Assembly (NCBI RefSeq): GCF_900167455.1 | Contig: NZ_FUWJ01000004.1 | Coordinates: forward strand, 1-64,000 | Source: Enhydrobacter aerosaccus | GTDB lineage: Bacteria; Pseudomonadota; Alphaproteobacteria; Reyranellales; Reyranellaceae | DNA: 64,000 bases | Direction of reading: 5' to 3' | In this document: positions 44,546 through 53,889 of the stretch, piece after piece | How positions within the stretch are numbered: the stretch's first letter is position 1 | Layout: every line of letters begins with the position of its first letter | Made by a program: the position numbers and the translations under genes | The notes under the pieces: generated by a model | Database searches by the model: none | The model's input: the letters and a program-made list of their open reading frames with translations, nothing else | Told to the model about the DNA's origin: nothing

Positions 44546-44703
44546 TTCGCCGGACTCGCTCTTTGTTCTCAACCGGTTGCGTCCCGAAGGTCTCGTCCTA
44601 TGGCATCAATGGCTGTTCGACGCCATGGCGCGTGCGGCCGCGCTCCCTTGACAGGCTGGCGCCCGTGCCTCACACGGCGGTTCTCAACTCTAGGAAAAGG
44701 GAC

Positions 44704-45723
44704 ATGCAAGCCAAGAATATTGCCGTCGTGGGTGCTACCGGGGCCGTCGGGGAAGAGATCCTGCGCGTGCTCGAACGCCGGAACTTTCCGGTCGGTAAAC
44801 TGAAGCTTCTCGCTTCGGAGCGCTCGGTCGGCAAAACCTTGGACTTCAAGGGCAAACCGGTCCCGGTCGAGCTGCTGGCGGCGGGCGCCTTCAAGGGCAC
44901 CGACATCGCCTTCTTCAGCGCTGGCGCCACCCGCAGCCGCGAGTTCGTGCCGGCGGCGAAGGCCGCAGGCGCGGTCGTGGTCGACAATTCGTCGGCCTTC
45001 CGGATGGATCCCAACACGCCGCTGGTCGTGCCGGAAGTCAATCCGGGGGATCTTCGGCGCCACAAGGGTGTGATCGCCAATCCGAACTGCACGGCAGCGA
45101 TCCTTGCCACCGCCGTGTGGCCCATCCACCAGGCGGTCGGCATCCGCAAGATCGTGGTCTCCACCTACCAATCGGCGTCCGGCGCTGGTGCGGCGGCGAT
45201 GCGCGAGCTCGAGGATCAGGTGCGCCAGTATGCCGAGGGCAAGCCGGTCACGCACACGGTGTTCCCGCACCAGATCGCCTTCAATCTCTTTTCGCATAAC
45301 ACCAAAGTGGCCGAGAATGGCTACAACGAGGAAGAGAACAAGGTGATCGAGGAGATGCGCAAGATGTTCCATGCACCCGATCTCCCGATCCTGCCGACCT
45401 GCATCCGCGTGCCGGTGCTGCGCGCGCATTCGGAATCCGTCGCGCTGGAACTCGAAGCGCCGATGTCACCTGAAGAGGCGCGCGAGATCCTGCGTCGTGC
45501 GCCGGGCATCAAGATCGTCGACGATCCGGTCGCCAATCACTTCCCGATGCCGCTCGAAGCCAGCGGCGATCTCGATGTGCATGTCGGCCGCATCCGGCGG
45601 GACCTCACCAACCCCAACGGGTTGGCGTTGTTCGTGGCGGGCGATCAGCTGCTGAAGGGCGCTGCGTGGAACGCGGTGCAGATCGCCGAGGAACTCGCCA
45701 AGCTTCCGGTGGAAGTGGCGTAA
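44704..45723 (+). CDS. asd: Aspartate-semialdehyde dehydrogenase
   Basis: The 339-residue enzyme makes aspartate semialdehyde for lysine, threonine, methionine and diaminopimelate. The NADP loop is VVGATGAVGEEIL (8-20), the active-site cysteine is C129 in IANPNCTAA, and the catalytic histidine is H242 in LRAHSESV. The gene is single, with its own terminator directly after it. The ATG at 44704 is within AAAAGGGACATG; the frame extending to 44530 would overlap the amidohydrolase start region. Confidence 0.96.
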   Translation: MQAKNIAVVGATGAVGEEILRVLERRNFPVGKLKLLASERSVGKTLDFKGKPVPVELLAAGAFKGTDIAFFSAGATRSREFVPAAKAAGAVVVDNSSAFRMDPNTPLVVPEVNPGDLRRHKGVIANPNCTAAILATAVWPIHQAVGIRKIVVSTYQSASGAGAAAMRELEDQVRQYAEGKPVTHTVFPHQIAFNLFSHNTKVAENGYNEEENKVIEEMRKMFHAPDLPILPTCIRVPVLRAHSESVALELEAPMSPEEAREILRRAPGIKIVDDPVANHFPMPLEASGDLDVHVGRIRRDLTNPNGLALFVAGDQLLKGAAWNAVQIAEELAKLPVEVA

Positions 45724-45752
45724 AGCCTCATCGGAGTCGTAGAATTCAGAAG

Positions 45753-45780
45753 CGGCGGCAGCGATGCCGCCGTTTTTGTT
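45753..45780 (+). terminator. Rho-independent terminator of asd
   Basis: CGGCGGCA (45753-45760), loop GCGA and TGCCGCCG (45765-45772) form a perfect 8-base stem followed by TTTTTGTT (45773-45780). It lies about 30 bases after the asd stop and cleanly separates asd from the next operon. The sigma-54 promoter of that operon begins 10 bases further on. Confidence 0.92.
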
Positions 45781-45789
45781 TGCCGCCCG

Positions 45790-45805
45790 CGGCATGGAAC
45801 TTGCG
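45790..45805 (+). promoter_or_regulatory. Sigma-54 (-24/-12) promoter of the NtaA-like monooxygenase operon
   Basis: CGGCATGGAACTTGCG has GG at 45791-45792 and GC at 45803-45804, with the strict 10-base interval required for RpoN promoters. The expected start point near 45816 lies about 29 bases before the GTG at 45845. Three sites of the same pattern stand before other genes of this island. Confidence 0.75.
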
Positions 45806-45844
45806 TGTTATTCGCACGGTCTGCAGTCCATGGTGGAGCGAGGC

Positions 45845-47209
45845 GTGTCTTCACAAGCCAAACGCATGATTCACCTCGGCGCGTTCGTGCACGAGACGGG
45901 GCAGCATGTCGCTGCATGGCGCCATCCCGAAGCGCACTATCAGTCCGGCACGAGCTTTTCCGACATGGTCGAGGTCGCCCGGCTCGCCGAGGGGGGCAAG
46001 TTCGACTTCCTGTTTCTCGCTGACACCGCCGCAGTCAATCTCGAAGGCAGCGCCGATGCGCGGGGTCGCATGGGCAAGGTGGTCAAATTCGAACCCATGA
46101 CCATTTTGTCGGCACTGGCTTCTGTCACGACGCATCTCGGTCTCGTCGCGACATCGACGACGACCTTCAACGAGCCCTACACGCTCGCCCGACAGTTCGC
46201 GTCACTCGATCAGATCAGTGGCGGGCGAGCTGCCTGGAATCTCGTCACCTCCAACAACGAGCAGGATGCGCTGAACTACAGCCGCGACGAACACATGTCG
46301 CATAGCGATCGCTACGAGCGCGCGATCGAGTTCGCCGAGGTGGTGAACGGTCTGTGGGACAGCTGGGACGAGGATGCCTTCATCAGAGACAAGGACTCCG
46401 GCGTCTTCTTCGATCCCTCGAAGATGCATGTGCTGAACCACAAGGGAAAGCATTTCAAAGTCCGCGGTCCGCTGAATGTCGCGTGCTCGCCCCAAGGGCG
46501 CCCTGTGCTGGTGCAGGCGGGCGCCTCAGGCACTGGTCGCGATGTCGCGGCGCGCCTGGCCGAAGTCGTGTTCACGGCGCAAACGACCTTCGAACAGGGC
46601 AAGGAATTCTATTCCGACGTCATGTCGCGCCTGCCGCGCTTCGGCCGCACGTCCGACGAGGTCAAGGTGATGCCGGGCTTTTATCCGGTCGTGGCGCCGA
46701 CAGCGTCGGAGGCGCAGGAGAAGTACGATTATCTGCAGTCACTGATCCAGAAGCCGGTCGGCCTTTCGATCCTCGAGCACACGATCGGTGTGCATGACCT
46801 CGACAAGCTGCCCCTCGACGGGCCGGTGCCCGAGATGGTCGACACCAACGGTCCGCTCAGCCGTCAGCGCCTGCTGCTGGAACAGGCGCGGCGCGACAAT
46901 CTCACGCTCTGGGAACTCTGCCTCGCTAACGCCGGGCCGCGCGGTCACGTGCTGTCGATCGGCACGCCGTCGCAGGTCGCCGACGAGATGGAGCACTGGT
47001 TCACGGGCGGCGCCGCCGACGGCTTCAATGTCATGCCGGCCTGGCTGCCGGGGTCGCTTGCGGATTTCGTCGATCTGGTCATTCCCGAGCTGCAGCGCCG
47101 CGGCCTGTTCCGGGAGGAGTACGAAGCCACGACCTTGCGCGGGAATCTCGGCCTTCCCAAGCCGGTCAATCGCCATCACGAGCAACGCTTCATGGGGGCA
47201 GCGCAATGA
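45845..47209 (+). CDS. LLM flavin-dependent monooxygenase, NtaA/SnaA/DszA family
   Basis: The 454-residue enzyme has the bacterial-luciferase-like TIM barrel of the NtaA/SnaA/DszA/SoxA branch. The opening MIHLGAFVHETGQHVAAWRHP is typical, followed by FDFLFLADTAA, the insert EPMTILSALASVTTHLGLVATSTTTF and GGRAAWNLVTSNNEQDALNYSR. Members use FMNH2 from a separate reductase and O2 to cleave C-N or C-S bonds, as in nitrilotriacetate or dibenzothiophene sulfone. The GTG start is chosen for GGAG six bases before it; a longer frame overlaps the asd terminator and the sigma-54 promoter. The next gene overlaps by ATGA. Confidence 0.88.
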   Translation: MSSQAKRMIHLGAFVHETGQHVAAWRHPEAHYQSGTSFSDMVEVARLAEGGKFDFLFLADTAAVNLEGSADARGRMGKVVKFEPMTILSALASVTTHLGLVATSTTTFNEPYTLARQFASLDQISGGRAAWNLVTSNNEQDALNYSRDEHMSHSDRYERAIEFAEVVNGLWDSWDEDAFIRDKDSGVFFDPSKMHVLNHKGKHFKVRGPLNVACSPQGRPVLVQAGASGTGRDVAARLAEVVFTAQTTFEQGKEFYSDVMSRLPRFGRTSDEVKVMPGFYPVVAPTASEAQEKYDYLQSLIQKPVGLSILEHTIGVHDLDKLPLDGPVPEMVDTNGPLSRQRLLLEQARRDNLTLWELCLANAGPRGHVLSIGTPSQVADEMEHWFTGGAADGFNVMPAWLPGSLADFVDLVIPELQRRGLFREEYEATTLRGNLGLPKPVNRHHEQRFMGAAQ

Positions 47210-48834
47210 CGAAGGCAGTGCGACAGGGTGGGCCGCTGCTCGGCCGCCGCAAGATGGGCGGTCTGGCCGCGGGAGCCCTCGTGGCTGGGGCATTCCCCGC
47301 CGCGACGTCGACGTTTGCGCAAGCGGCCGATGCCTCGACCTTCGTCAGCGGCTTCGCCCTGCCGATGAATCTCGATCCGCATCAGGTCTACGACGTGCCG
47401 ATGCAGTCGATGATGCTGAATGCCTACGACAACCTCTATCGTTACGAGGGCGACCCGCCCGAGATCGTGCCGTGGCTGGCCGAGAGCCATACCGTCTCCG
47501 ACGATGGCCTGTCGTGGGAGTTCAAGCTGCGGCCGAACCTCAAGTTTCACGACGACAGCCCTCTCACGGCCGACGATGTCGTGTACAGCTTCCGCCGGAT
47601 GTTGGCCTTGGCGCTGGCGCCCGCCGGCGCCTTCCTCAAGATCCTCAAGCCCGAAAACGTGACGGCGCCCGAACCGCTGCTGGTGCGGTTCAAGCTGGAG
47701 ACCTCCTACGCGCCGTTCCTGGCCGCGATCCCGAGCATCTGCATCGTCAATCCACGCGCCATCAAGCCGAACGAAAAGAACGGCGACTGGGGCAAGACCT
47801 GGCTGGCCTCGAACGGTGCCGGTTCAGGGGCCTATCGCATCGTGCCGGAGGGCTACCGGCCGCTCGAATATCTCGACATGGAGATCAACGAGGGCCACTT
47901 CAAAGGCTGGTCCGACAACGCCAAGCCGGTGAAGAAGATCGCCTACCGGCCGACCAAGGAAACCTCGACCCGCATCCTGGCACTGCTGAACGGCACGCTC
48001 GACTGCACCGATCCGAACCTGCCGGCGGACCAGGTCGAGCAGATCAACGCCTCCAAGATCGCCTTCGTCCAGAAGGACATCGTGATGCGGACCTTCGTCG
48101 TTCGCATGAACAACACCAAGCCGCCGTTCGACAATCTCAACGCGCGCCTGTGCTTCGCCCATGCCTTCAACTACATGGGTTTCATCAACGACATCCTGGG
48201 CGGGTACGCCACGCGCGATCCCTACCCGATGCCGGAGAATCTGTGGGGCGTCCCGAAGGACGCGAAGGGCTACGACTACGATCTGAAGAAGGCCAAGGAG
48301 TATATGGCCAAGGCGATGGCCGAGGGCGCGCCGATGAAGCGGCCCCTGGAGATCCATGTCCAGTCGGAGAACGAACAGAGTGTCCAAGGGGCGCAGCTGT
48401 TCCAGAGCGAACTGGCTCAGATCGGCATCAATCTCAAGGTCGTGGGCAATATCTGGTCCAATCTCACGACGGCTGCCGCCAAGCCCGAGACGACACCCGA
48501 CATGTGGGTGCACTGGGTCAGCACCTACTTCGTGGATCCGGAGAACTGGGTTGGTCAGATGTACGACAGCCAGTTCCACGGCACCTGGAAGGCTTCGTCC
48601 TACTACAAGAATCCCGAGGTCGACGTGCTGCTGCGCAAGGCGCGCGGCTTGGTGAAGCAGGAGGAGCGGGCACCTCTCTACGAGCAGGCAATCCGCAAGA
48701 TCATGGCCGATTCACCCGACATCTGGATCTACAACTCGATGCAGCTCCAAGGCTTCAACAAGCGCGTCAAGGGCCGGCGATTCTGCACGGTTGGGCAGGG
48801 CGCCGAGCTGCGCTGGATCACGCTCGCCGGCTGA
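47206..48834 (+). CDS. ABC transporter substrate-binding protein, peptide/nickel (SBP_bac_5) family
   Basis: The 542-residue periplasmic binding protein has a Tat-like signal (GRRKMGGLAAGALVAGAF, twin Arg at 14-15) and the family layout: MNLDPHQVYDVPMQSMMLNAYDNLYRY, FKLRPNLKFHDDSPLTADDVVYSFRRM and SENEQSVQGAQLFQSELAQIGIN. It captures small peptides, metal chelates or opine-like compounds. It starts inside the monooxygenase stop codon, so it probably delivers that enzyme's substrate. The Tat signal suggests folding in the cytoplasm, unusual for this family but found in related clusters. Confidence 0.9.
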   Translation: MTKAVRQGGPLLGRRKMGGLAAGALVAGAFPAATSTFAQAADASTFVSGFALPMNLDPHQVYDVPMQSMMLNAYDNLYRYEGDPPEIVPWLAESHTVSDDGLSWEFKLRPNLKFHDDSPLTADDVVYSFRRMLALALAPAGAFLKILKPENVTAPEPLLVRFKLETSYAPFLAAIPSICIVNPRAIKPNEKNGDWGKTWLASNGAGSGAYRIVPEGYRPLEYLDMEINEGHFKGWSDNAKPVKKIAYRPTKETSTRILALLNGTLDCTDPNLPADQVEQINASKIAFVQKDIVMRTFVVRMNNTKPPFDNLNARLCFAHAFNYMGFINDILGGYATRDPYPMPENLWGVPKDAKGYDYDLKKAKEYMAKAMAEGAPMKRPLEIHVQSENEQSVQGAQLFQSELAQIGINLKVVGNIWSNLTTAAAKPETTPDMWVHWVSTYFVDPENWVGQMYDSQFHGTWKASSYYKNPEVDVLLRKARGLVKQEERAPLYEQAIRKIMADSPDIWIYNSMQLQGFNKRVKGRRFCTVGQGAELRWITLAG

Positions 48835-48836
48835 CC

Positions 48837-49847
48837 ATGCTGCGCTTCGTCCTGAGACGGTGCGCTCTCGTGCTGCCCTCGCTGCTGGGGCTGTTGGTGG
48901 TGACGTTCCTGCTGATCCATGCAGTTCCGTCGGATCCCGCGGTCGCGATGGCGGGTGACGCCGCGACGCCCGAGCAGATTGCCCATCTGCGTCAGCAATA
49001 CGGGCTCGACAGACCGATGTGGGAGCAGTTCGGCCTTTATCTCGGCAAGGTCGCTTCGTTCGATTTCGGCGAGAGCGCGTTTTCCCATCGGCCGGTCGCC
49101 CTCGACATCGTGCAGCGACTGCCGGCGACGCTCGAGCTGACCTTCGCTTCCTTGCTGCTGTCGGTGCTGATCGGCGTGCCGCTGGGTGTCGTTGCCGCCC
49201 TCAAGCACAACAGCTGGCCGGATTATGCGCTGCGCATCTTTTCCGTGCTGGGCGTCGCGGTCGCGGCCTTCTGGTTCGCGATCATGCTGCAATTCCTGTT
49301 CTCCATGACTCTCGGCTGGCTGCCGCTGCGCGGCGATCTGAGCGCGACCATGTCCCGTCCGCCCGTGGTGACGGGCTTCCTCCTGCTGGACAGCCTGATC
49401 GCCGGTCGCTGGGACGCTTTTGGTGATGCCGTGCGCCATCTCTTCCTGCCGGCGGTCACGTTGGCTCTTGGCGGCTTGGCGACGATCGTGCGCTTCACGC
49501 GGTCAGGCGTGCTCGACACGCTGCAGCACGACTTCGTCCTGTACGAGAGAGCCGTCGGATACAGCCGATCCCGTCTCGTCTGGATCTATGTCTTGCGCAA
49601 CTCCCTGACGGCCACGGTGACGCAGATCGGCCTGCTGTTCGGCGGCCTTATCGCGGGTGGCGTGGTGGTCGAGGCAATCTTCGATTGGCCTGGCATCGGC
49701 AGCTATACGGTGCAGGCCATTCTCACCGGCGACCGCCAGGTCATGCTCGCGGTCACGCTGCTGGTCGGCGCCGTCTATGCCATGGTCAATATCCTGGTCG
49801 ATGTCGTGCACGGACTGCTCGATCCGAGACTGATGGGACGAGCATGA
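48837..49847 (+). CDS. ABC transporter permease, DppB/OppB type
   Basis: The 336-residue permease begins MLRFVLRRCALVLPSLLGLLVVTFLL, the typical DppB start. The ATPase contact loop is at AVGYSRSRLVWIYVLRNSL. Six membrane helices are expected. The C-terminus EAIFDWPGIGSYTVQAILTGDRQ is standard for the family. It starts 2 bases after the binding-protein stop and overlaps the next gene by ATGA. The 1019-residue frame in the same phase is read-through of the preceding genes and not real. Confidence 0.92.
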   Translation: MLRFVLRRCALVLPSLLGLLVVTFLLIHAVPSDPAVAMAGDAATPEQIAHLRQQYGLDRPMWEQFGLYLGKVASFDFGESAFSHRPVALDIVQRLPATLELTFASLLLSVLIGVPLGVVAALKHNSWPDYALRIFSVLGVAVAAFWFAIMLQFLFSMTLGWLPLRGDLSATMSRPPVVTGFLLLDSLIAGRWDAFGDAVRHLFLPAVTLALGGLATIVRFTRSGVLDTLQHDFVLYERAVGYSRSRLVWIYVLRNSLTATVTQIGLLFGGLIAGGVVVEAIFDWPGIGSYTVQAILTGDRQVMLAVTLLVGAVYAMVNILVDVVHGLLDPRLMGRA

Positions 49848-50686
49848 GGCCGATCTTCGCCCGGCTCGCCCGCGATGTGCCAGCCATGCTGGGGCTCGGC
49901 ATTGTGGTGTTTGTGCTGCTGCTGGCGGTGCTCGGGCCATGGATCGCACCCTATCCGGGGGATGCGTCGGCATCGCATCTGCTGCGCCGCCTGAAGCCAC
50001 CCAGCCTCGATTATCCGTTCGGCACCGACAATCTGGGGCGCGATATCTTCTCCCGTGTCATCCTGGGCGCACGCGGCGCGCTGCAGATCGCGTTGGCGGT
50101 CGTGGTCGCCTCCATGCTGATCGGCGTCCCGCTCGGCCTGCTGGCTGGCTATCGCAGCGGCTGGCTATCCGAAACGATCATGCGGATAACGGACGTGGTC
50201 CTGGCGATCCCGCAGCTCGTGCTGGCGCTGGCCCTGGCACAGCTCCTGTCGCCTTCGCTGGAAAGCGCCATGCTGGCGCTGTCGCTCACCTACTGGCCCT
50301 TCTTCACGCGCATCGTCTATGCCGAGACGAGACGGCTTTCAGGATCGTTGTTCGTCGATGCCCTGCGCGGGGTCGGTGCGGGCACATCCCGCATCGTATT
50401 CCTCCATATCCTGCCCAACGCGCTGTCGCCGGTGATCGTCCGGGCGACCATCGGGCTTGGCTTCACGATCCTGGTCGCGGCGGTCCTGGGCTTTCTCGGA
50501 ATGGGAGCCACGCCGCCGGCGCCGGACTGGGGCCTCGCCATCGCCGAGAGCCGCACCTATCTGCCGAAGGCGTGGTGGTATGCCGCTTTCCCGGGCGTCG
50601 CGATCCTGATCACGGTCATGGGCTTCAACTTGCTGGGTGATGGCCTGCGCGACTTGGTCGATCCCCGCATTCGGCGATCGCGATGA
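49844..50686 (+). CDS. ABC transporter permease, DppC/OppC type
   Basis: The 280-residue permease has the DppC opening (PAMLGLGIVVFVLLLAVLGPWIAPYP), the FGTDNLGRDIFSRVILGARGAL block and the contact loop ALRGVGAGTSRIVFLHILPNA. It pairs with the preceding permease. Start and end both overlap neighbouring genes by four bases (ATGA), so the whole transporter is tightly coupled. Confidence 0.93.
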   Translation: MRPIFARLARDVPAMLGLGIVVFVLLLAVLGPWIAPYPGDASASHLLRRLKPPSLDYPFGTDNLGRDIFSRVILGARGALQIALAVVVASMLIGVPLGLLAGYRSGWLSETIMRITDVVLAIPQLVLALALAQLLSPSLESAMLALSLTYWPFFTRIVYAETRRLSGSLFVDALRGVGAGTSRIVFLHILPNALSPVIVRATIGLGFTILVAAVLGFLGMGATPPAPDWGLAIAESRTYLPKAWWYAAFPGVAILITVMGFNLLGDGLRDLVDPRIRRSR

Positions 50687-51660
50687 TTCCGCTGCTGAAA
50701 ATCGACGGGCTGAAAGTGTCGATCCGGACCGACGACGGTATGGCCCAGGTACTCGACGATATCGGCCTGACGCTGGAGCGCGGCCGCATTCTCGGCGTGG
50801 TGGGCGAGTCGGGATGCGGCAAGTCCACATTGATTCGGGCGGTGATGGGGATCCTGCCAAAAGCTGCGGCGGTCGAAGGGGGCCATATCTGGTTCGACGG
50901 CGAGAACCTGCTGGTCTTTTCAGAAGCCGAACTGAACACACGGATCCGGTCGAGCGGCATCGGCTTCATTCCGCAAGATCCCCTGCAGGCACTCAATCCG
51001 GTGTTCAAGGTCGGCACGCAGCTGCTCGAGACCATGCGCCGACACGCGCCGGATGATGGTAGCCGCGGACGCGATCGTCAGCGCCGCCATGTCGCCCGAC
51101 TGGTCGACCTGCTGCGGCGCATGCAGGTGCCCGATCCGGAGACCGCGCTGGAGCGCTACCCGCACCAGTTCTCCGGCGGTCAGCGCCAGCGCCTGCTGAT
51201 TGCGGCCGCTCTTGCCTGTTCGCCTACCTTGCTGATCGCGGACGAACCGACGACGGCGCTCGACGTGACGACCCAGCACCAGATCCTGCTGCTGCTGCGT
51301 GAGCTGGTCGGCGAATTCGGCCTTTCGCTTCTGTTCGTGACCCACGATTTCGGCGTCGTTGCCGAACTCTGCGACGATCTGTGCGTGATCTATGCTGGCC
51401 AGACCGTCGAGGCCGGTACGGTCCAGGCCGTCCTGCAGGCTCCGTCGCATCCCTACACACGTGCCTTGCTCGCCTGTCACCCGGATCGCGCCACGTCGTT
51501 CGTCGGGATTCCGGGTCTGGTTCCATCACCACTGGCTCGGCCAGCTGGGTGCCAGTTCGCGGACCGCTGCGGCGAAGCACTGCCACGCTGTCGAACCTCT
51601 TCTCCGCTTCCCGTGAAGACCCGATCGGGCGCCAACGTGCGCTGCGTGCAGTACGCATGA
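50683..51660 (+). CDS. ABC transporter ATP-binding protein, DppD/OppD type
   Basis: The 325-residue ATPase has Walker [10 protein letters not shown] (about 43-51), signature [17 protein letters not shown] and Walker [14 protein letters not shown]. The C-terminal oligopeptide/dipeptide extension includes [14 protein letters not shown] and a cysteine-rich end (CQFADRC-type, RC-GEALPRC), typical of DppD with a 4Fe-4S-like Cys motif. It forms a heterodimer with the next protein. Confidence 0.94.
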   Translation: MIPLLKIDGLKVSIRTDDGMAQVLDDIGLTLERGRILGVVGESGCGKSTLIRAVMGILPKAAAVEGGHIWFDGENLLVFSEAELNTRIRSSGIGFIPQDPLQALNPVFKVGTQLLETMRRHAPDDGSRGRDRQRRHVARLVDLLRRMQVPDPETALERYPHQFSGGQRQRLLIAAALACSPTLLIADEPTTALDVTTQHQILLLLRELVGEFGLSLLFVTHDFGVVAELCDDLCVIYAGQTVEAGTVQAVLQAPSHPYTRALLACHPDRATSFVGIPGLVPSPLARPAGCQFADRCGEALPRCRTSSPLPVKTRSGANVRCVQYA

Positions 51661-52706
51661 GTACGATCACGCCGATCGTCTCGGTCCACGGGCTGTCTGT
51701 ACTACTTGGCGGTCAGCGCGGCTTTCTGAAGAAGACGATACCGCCTGTGGCGGCGGTCAAGGAGGTGAGCCTTGACCTGCAGGCAGGAGAAATCCTCGCG
51801 CTGGTCGGTGAGTCCGGCTGTGGCAAGAGCACGTTCGGCCGTACCATCCTCGGTCTGCAGCGGGAGACCGCGGGTGACATTCTCCTCGACGGCAAGCCCG
51901 TTGGCGGTCTGACCGCGGAAGCCGCTCGCATCGCGCGCCGCGATGTCCAATACGTGCACCAGGATGCTGGCGCTGCTCTCGATCCCTGGTGGAGTATCGG
52001 CCGCACCATGGCGGAGGGCCTCCGCATCCATGGCGTGCCCAATGCCGGCGAAAGGAGGGATCGTGTCACGGAGATGTTGGCTGCCGTCGGCCTAGATCCC
52101 GCCGCGGCGCGCCGTTATCCGCACGAATTTTCCGGTGGCCAGCTGCGACGCGTGGCGCTTGCCCGCATCCTGCTGCTGCGGCCGCGCGTGCTGATCCTCG
52201 ACGAGCCAACGTCCGGGCTCGACATGTCGGTGCAGGCGACGGTGCTCAATCTACTGCTGGAGTTGCGGGAAAAATTCTCCCTCACCTATCTGTTCATTTC
52301 TCATGATCTGTCCGTGGTGGAACGTCTGTCTGATCGCGTTGCCATCATGTATCTCGGTCGAATTGTCGAGACCGGTCCGACGAGGGCGCTGTTCGCGCAG
52401 CCCGTCCATCCCTACACACGCACTCTGCTGGCCGCAGCGCCGCGTCTGGCGGGGAGGCGGCCGGCCGAAGCGATCGTGGTGCGCGGCGATCCACCCAGCC
52501 CTGCGGCGGCTCCGCCGGGCTGTGCGTTTGTCGATCGCTGCCCGATCGGCGAGCGGCGCTGCCGTGAACGCGTTCCGCAGCTCGTTGCCATCGGGTCCGA
52601 CCATCGCGTCGCCTGTCATCTCCGCGTGACCGCTGCCAACGATTGGGCGAGCGATGGTGTCCCGATGGGGCAGACTGCCTCAGCCGGTGCAGGGCCGCGC
52701 GGCTGA
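51657..52706 (+). CDS. ABC transporter ATP-binding protein, DppF/OppF type
   Basis: The 349-residue second ATPase starts [19 protein letters not shown], overlapping the previous stop. Walker A is GESGCGKST, the signature FSGGQLRRVALARILL and Walker B VLILDEPTSGLDM. It ends with the standard HPYTRTLLAAAPRL block and a Cys-containing region (PPGCAFVDRCPIGERRC). It completes the five-gene importer after the NtaA-like monooxygenase. The RutA-like operon begins 100 bases later with its own promoter. Confidence 0.93.
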   Translation: MSTITPIVSVHGLSVLLGGQRGFLKKTIPPVAAVKEVSLDLQAGEILALVGESGCGKSTFGRTILGLQRETAGDILLDGKPVGGLTAEAARIARRDVQYVHQDAGAALDPWWSIGRTMAEGLRIHGVPNAGERRDRVTEMLAAVGLDPAAARRYPHEFSGGQLRRVALARILLLRPRVLILDEPTSGLDMSVQATVLNLLLELREKFSLTYLFISHDLSVVERLSDRVAIMYLGRIVETGPTRALFAQPVHPYTRTLLAAAPRLAGRRPAEAIVVRGDPPSPAAAPPGCAFVDRCPIGERRCRERVPQLVAIGSDHRVACHLRVTAANDWASDGVPMGQTASAGAGPRG

Positions 52707-52753
52707 TCGATCGATAGGGCTGTCCGCTTCAGGGAAATAGCAACGCGCACGCG

Positions 52754-52769
52754 TGGCATGGGAGTTGCT
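52754..52769 (+). promoter_or_regulatory. Sigma-54 (-24/-12) promoter of the RutA-like/Pot-like operon
   Basis: TGGCATGGGAGTTGCT is an excellent RpoN element: GG at 52755-52756 and GC at 52767-52768, 10 bases between. The start point should fall near 52780, about 27 bases before the ATG at 52807. The element fits the known TGGCAY-N5-TTGCW consensus. It would drive seven genes to about 59633. Confidence 0.85.
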
Positions 52770-52806
52770 GCAACCATCGCGACGAAATCGCGTGCGAGGT
52801 TGGAAG

Positions 52807-53889
52807 ATGGATATCGGCGTCTTCATTCCCATCGGCAATAACGGCTGGCTGATCTCGTCGACGTCGCCGCAATACACACCGACCTTCGATCTCAACCGCG
52901 AGGTTGTGCTGCGAGCCGAGCGCTACGGTTTCGATTTCGCGCTGTCGATGATCAAGCTGCGAGGCTTCGGCGGCAAGTCGCGCTTCTGGGATGACAATCT
53001 CGAATCCTTCACCTTGATGGCCGGCCTGGCGGCGATCACGTCGCGAATCGAACTCTATGCCACCGTTGCCGTTCTCACCTTGCCACCAGCAATCGTCGCC
53101 CGAATGGCAACGACCATCGACAGCATCTCGCACGGCCGCTTCGGCGTGAATCTCGTCACCGGCTGGCAGAAGGCCGAGTACGATCAGATGGGCCTGTGGC
53201 CCGGCGACGAGCATTTCAAGTATCGCTATGACCTGCTCAGCGAGTACGCAACGGTGATGCAGGATCTGTGGTCGAAGGGGCAGTGCGACCTCAAGGGCAA
53301 GTACTACACCATGAACGACTGCCGGCTGGGACCGCTGCCGTCACGGCAGATTCCCCTGATCTGCGCCGGTACCAGCGATGCCGGCATGGCGTTCGCGGCC
53401 AAGTACTGCACGTACAATTTCTGCAGCGGCAATGGCGAGATGAACGATCCGCTGGACTGCGCCGACTCCGTGGCTCGCCTGAAAGCCTGCACTGATGCGA
53501 CGGGCACGAAGACAAAGGCGTTGGCCTTGACCATGATCATCGCCGACGAAACCGATGAAGCGGCGATGGCCAAGTGGGAACACTACAAGGCCGGCGTCGA
53601 CCTCGATGCGATTGGCTGGCGTTCCGATCAGGCCGCGGCCGACAAGAATGCGGCGGACAATTCCACCGCCGGGCGCATCCGTCGCCGTGAACCGCTGCCC
53701 CACAATGGCACGCGCCTGGTTGGCTCCTACGCCTCGGTGGCACGCATGCTCGACGAGATGTCGGAAATCGACGGACTGGCGGGCGTCATGCTCACCTTCG
53801 ACGATTTCGTGATCGGCATCGAGCAGTTCGGGCAGCGCATTCAACCTCTGATGCGTAGTCGACAGAAGCTCGCAGCCGCGGCCGCCTAG
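52807..53889 (+). CDS. RutA-like flavin-dependent monooxygenase, copy 1 (diverged)
   Basis: The 360-residue LLM-type enzyme begins [17 protein letters not shown] and contains [15 protein letters not shown] and [19 protein letters not shown], blocks that match RutA, the uracil-opening pyrimidine monooxygenase. It departs from RutA at places that are steady in that family: no GKGVNTP after the [11 protein letters not shown] block (here GNGEMNDP), and [12 protein letters not shown] in place of [11 protein letters not shown]. The substrate is therefore probably not uracil. None of rutB-F is present. It starts its own operon, followed at once by a Pot-type importer. Confidence 0.88.
   Translation: MDIGVFIPIGNNGWLISSTSPQYTPTFDLNREVVLRAERYGFDFALSMIKLRGFGGKSRFWDDNLESFTLMAGLAAITSRIELYATVAVLTLPPAIVARMATTIDSISHGRFGVNLVTGWQKAEYDQMGLWPGDEHFKYRYDLLSEYATVMQDLWSKGQCDLKGKYYTMNDCRLGPLPSRQIPLICAGTSDAGMAFAAKYCTYNFCSGNGEMNDPLDCADSVARLKACTDATGTKTKALALTMIIADETDEAAMAKWEHYKAGVDLDAIGWRSDQAAADKNAADNSTAGRIRRREPLPHNGTRLVGSYASVARMLDEMSEIDGLAGVMLTFDDFVIGIEQFGQRIQPLMRSRQKLAAAAA

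Noticed and set aside
44648..44653. TTGACA before asd as a firm promoter
   Set aside because: It is a good -35 match, but I see no acceptable -10 hexamer at 16-18 bases, so it is not listed.
46788..49847. 1019-residue open frame
   Set aside because: Only its last 336 codons (from 48837) are a real permease gene. The rest is the wrong phase of the monooxygenase and binding-protein genes in GC-rich DNA.
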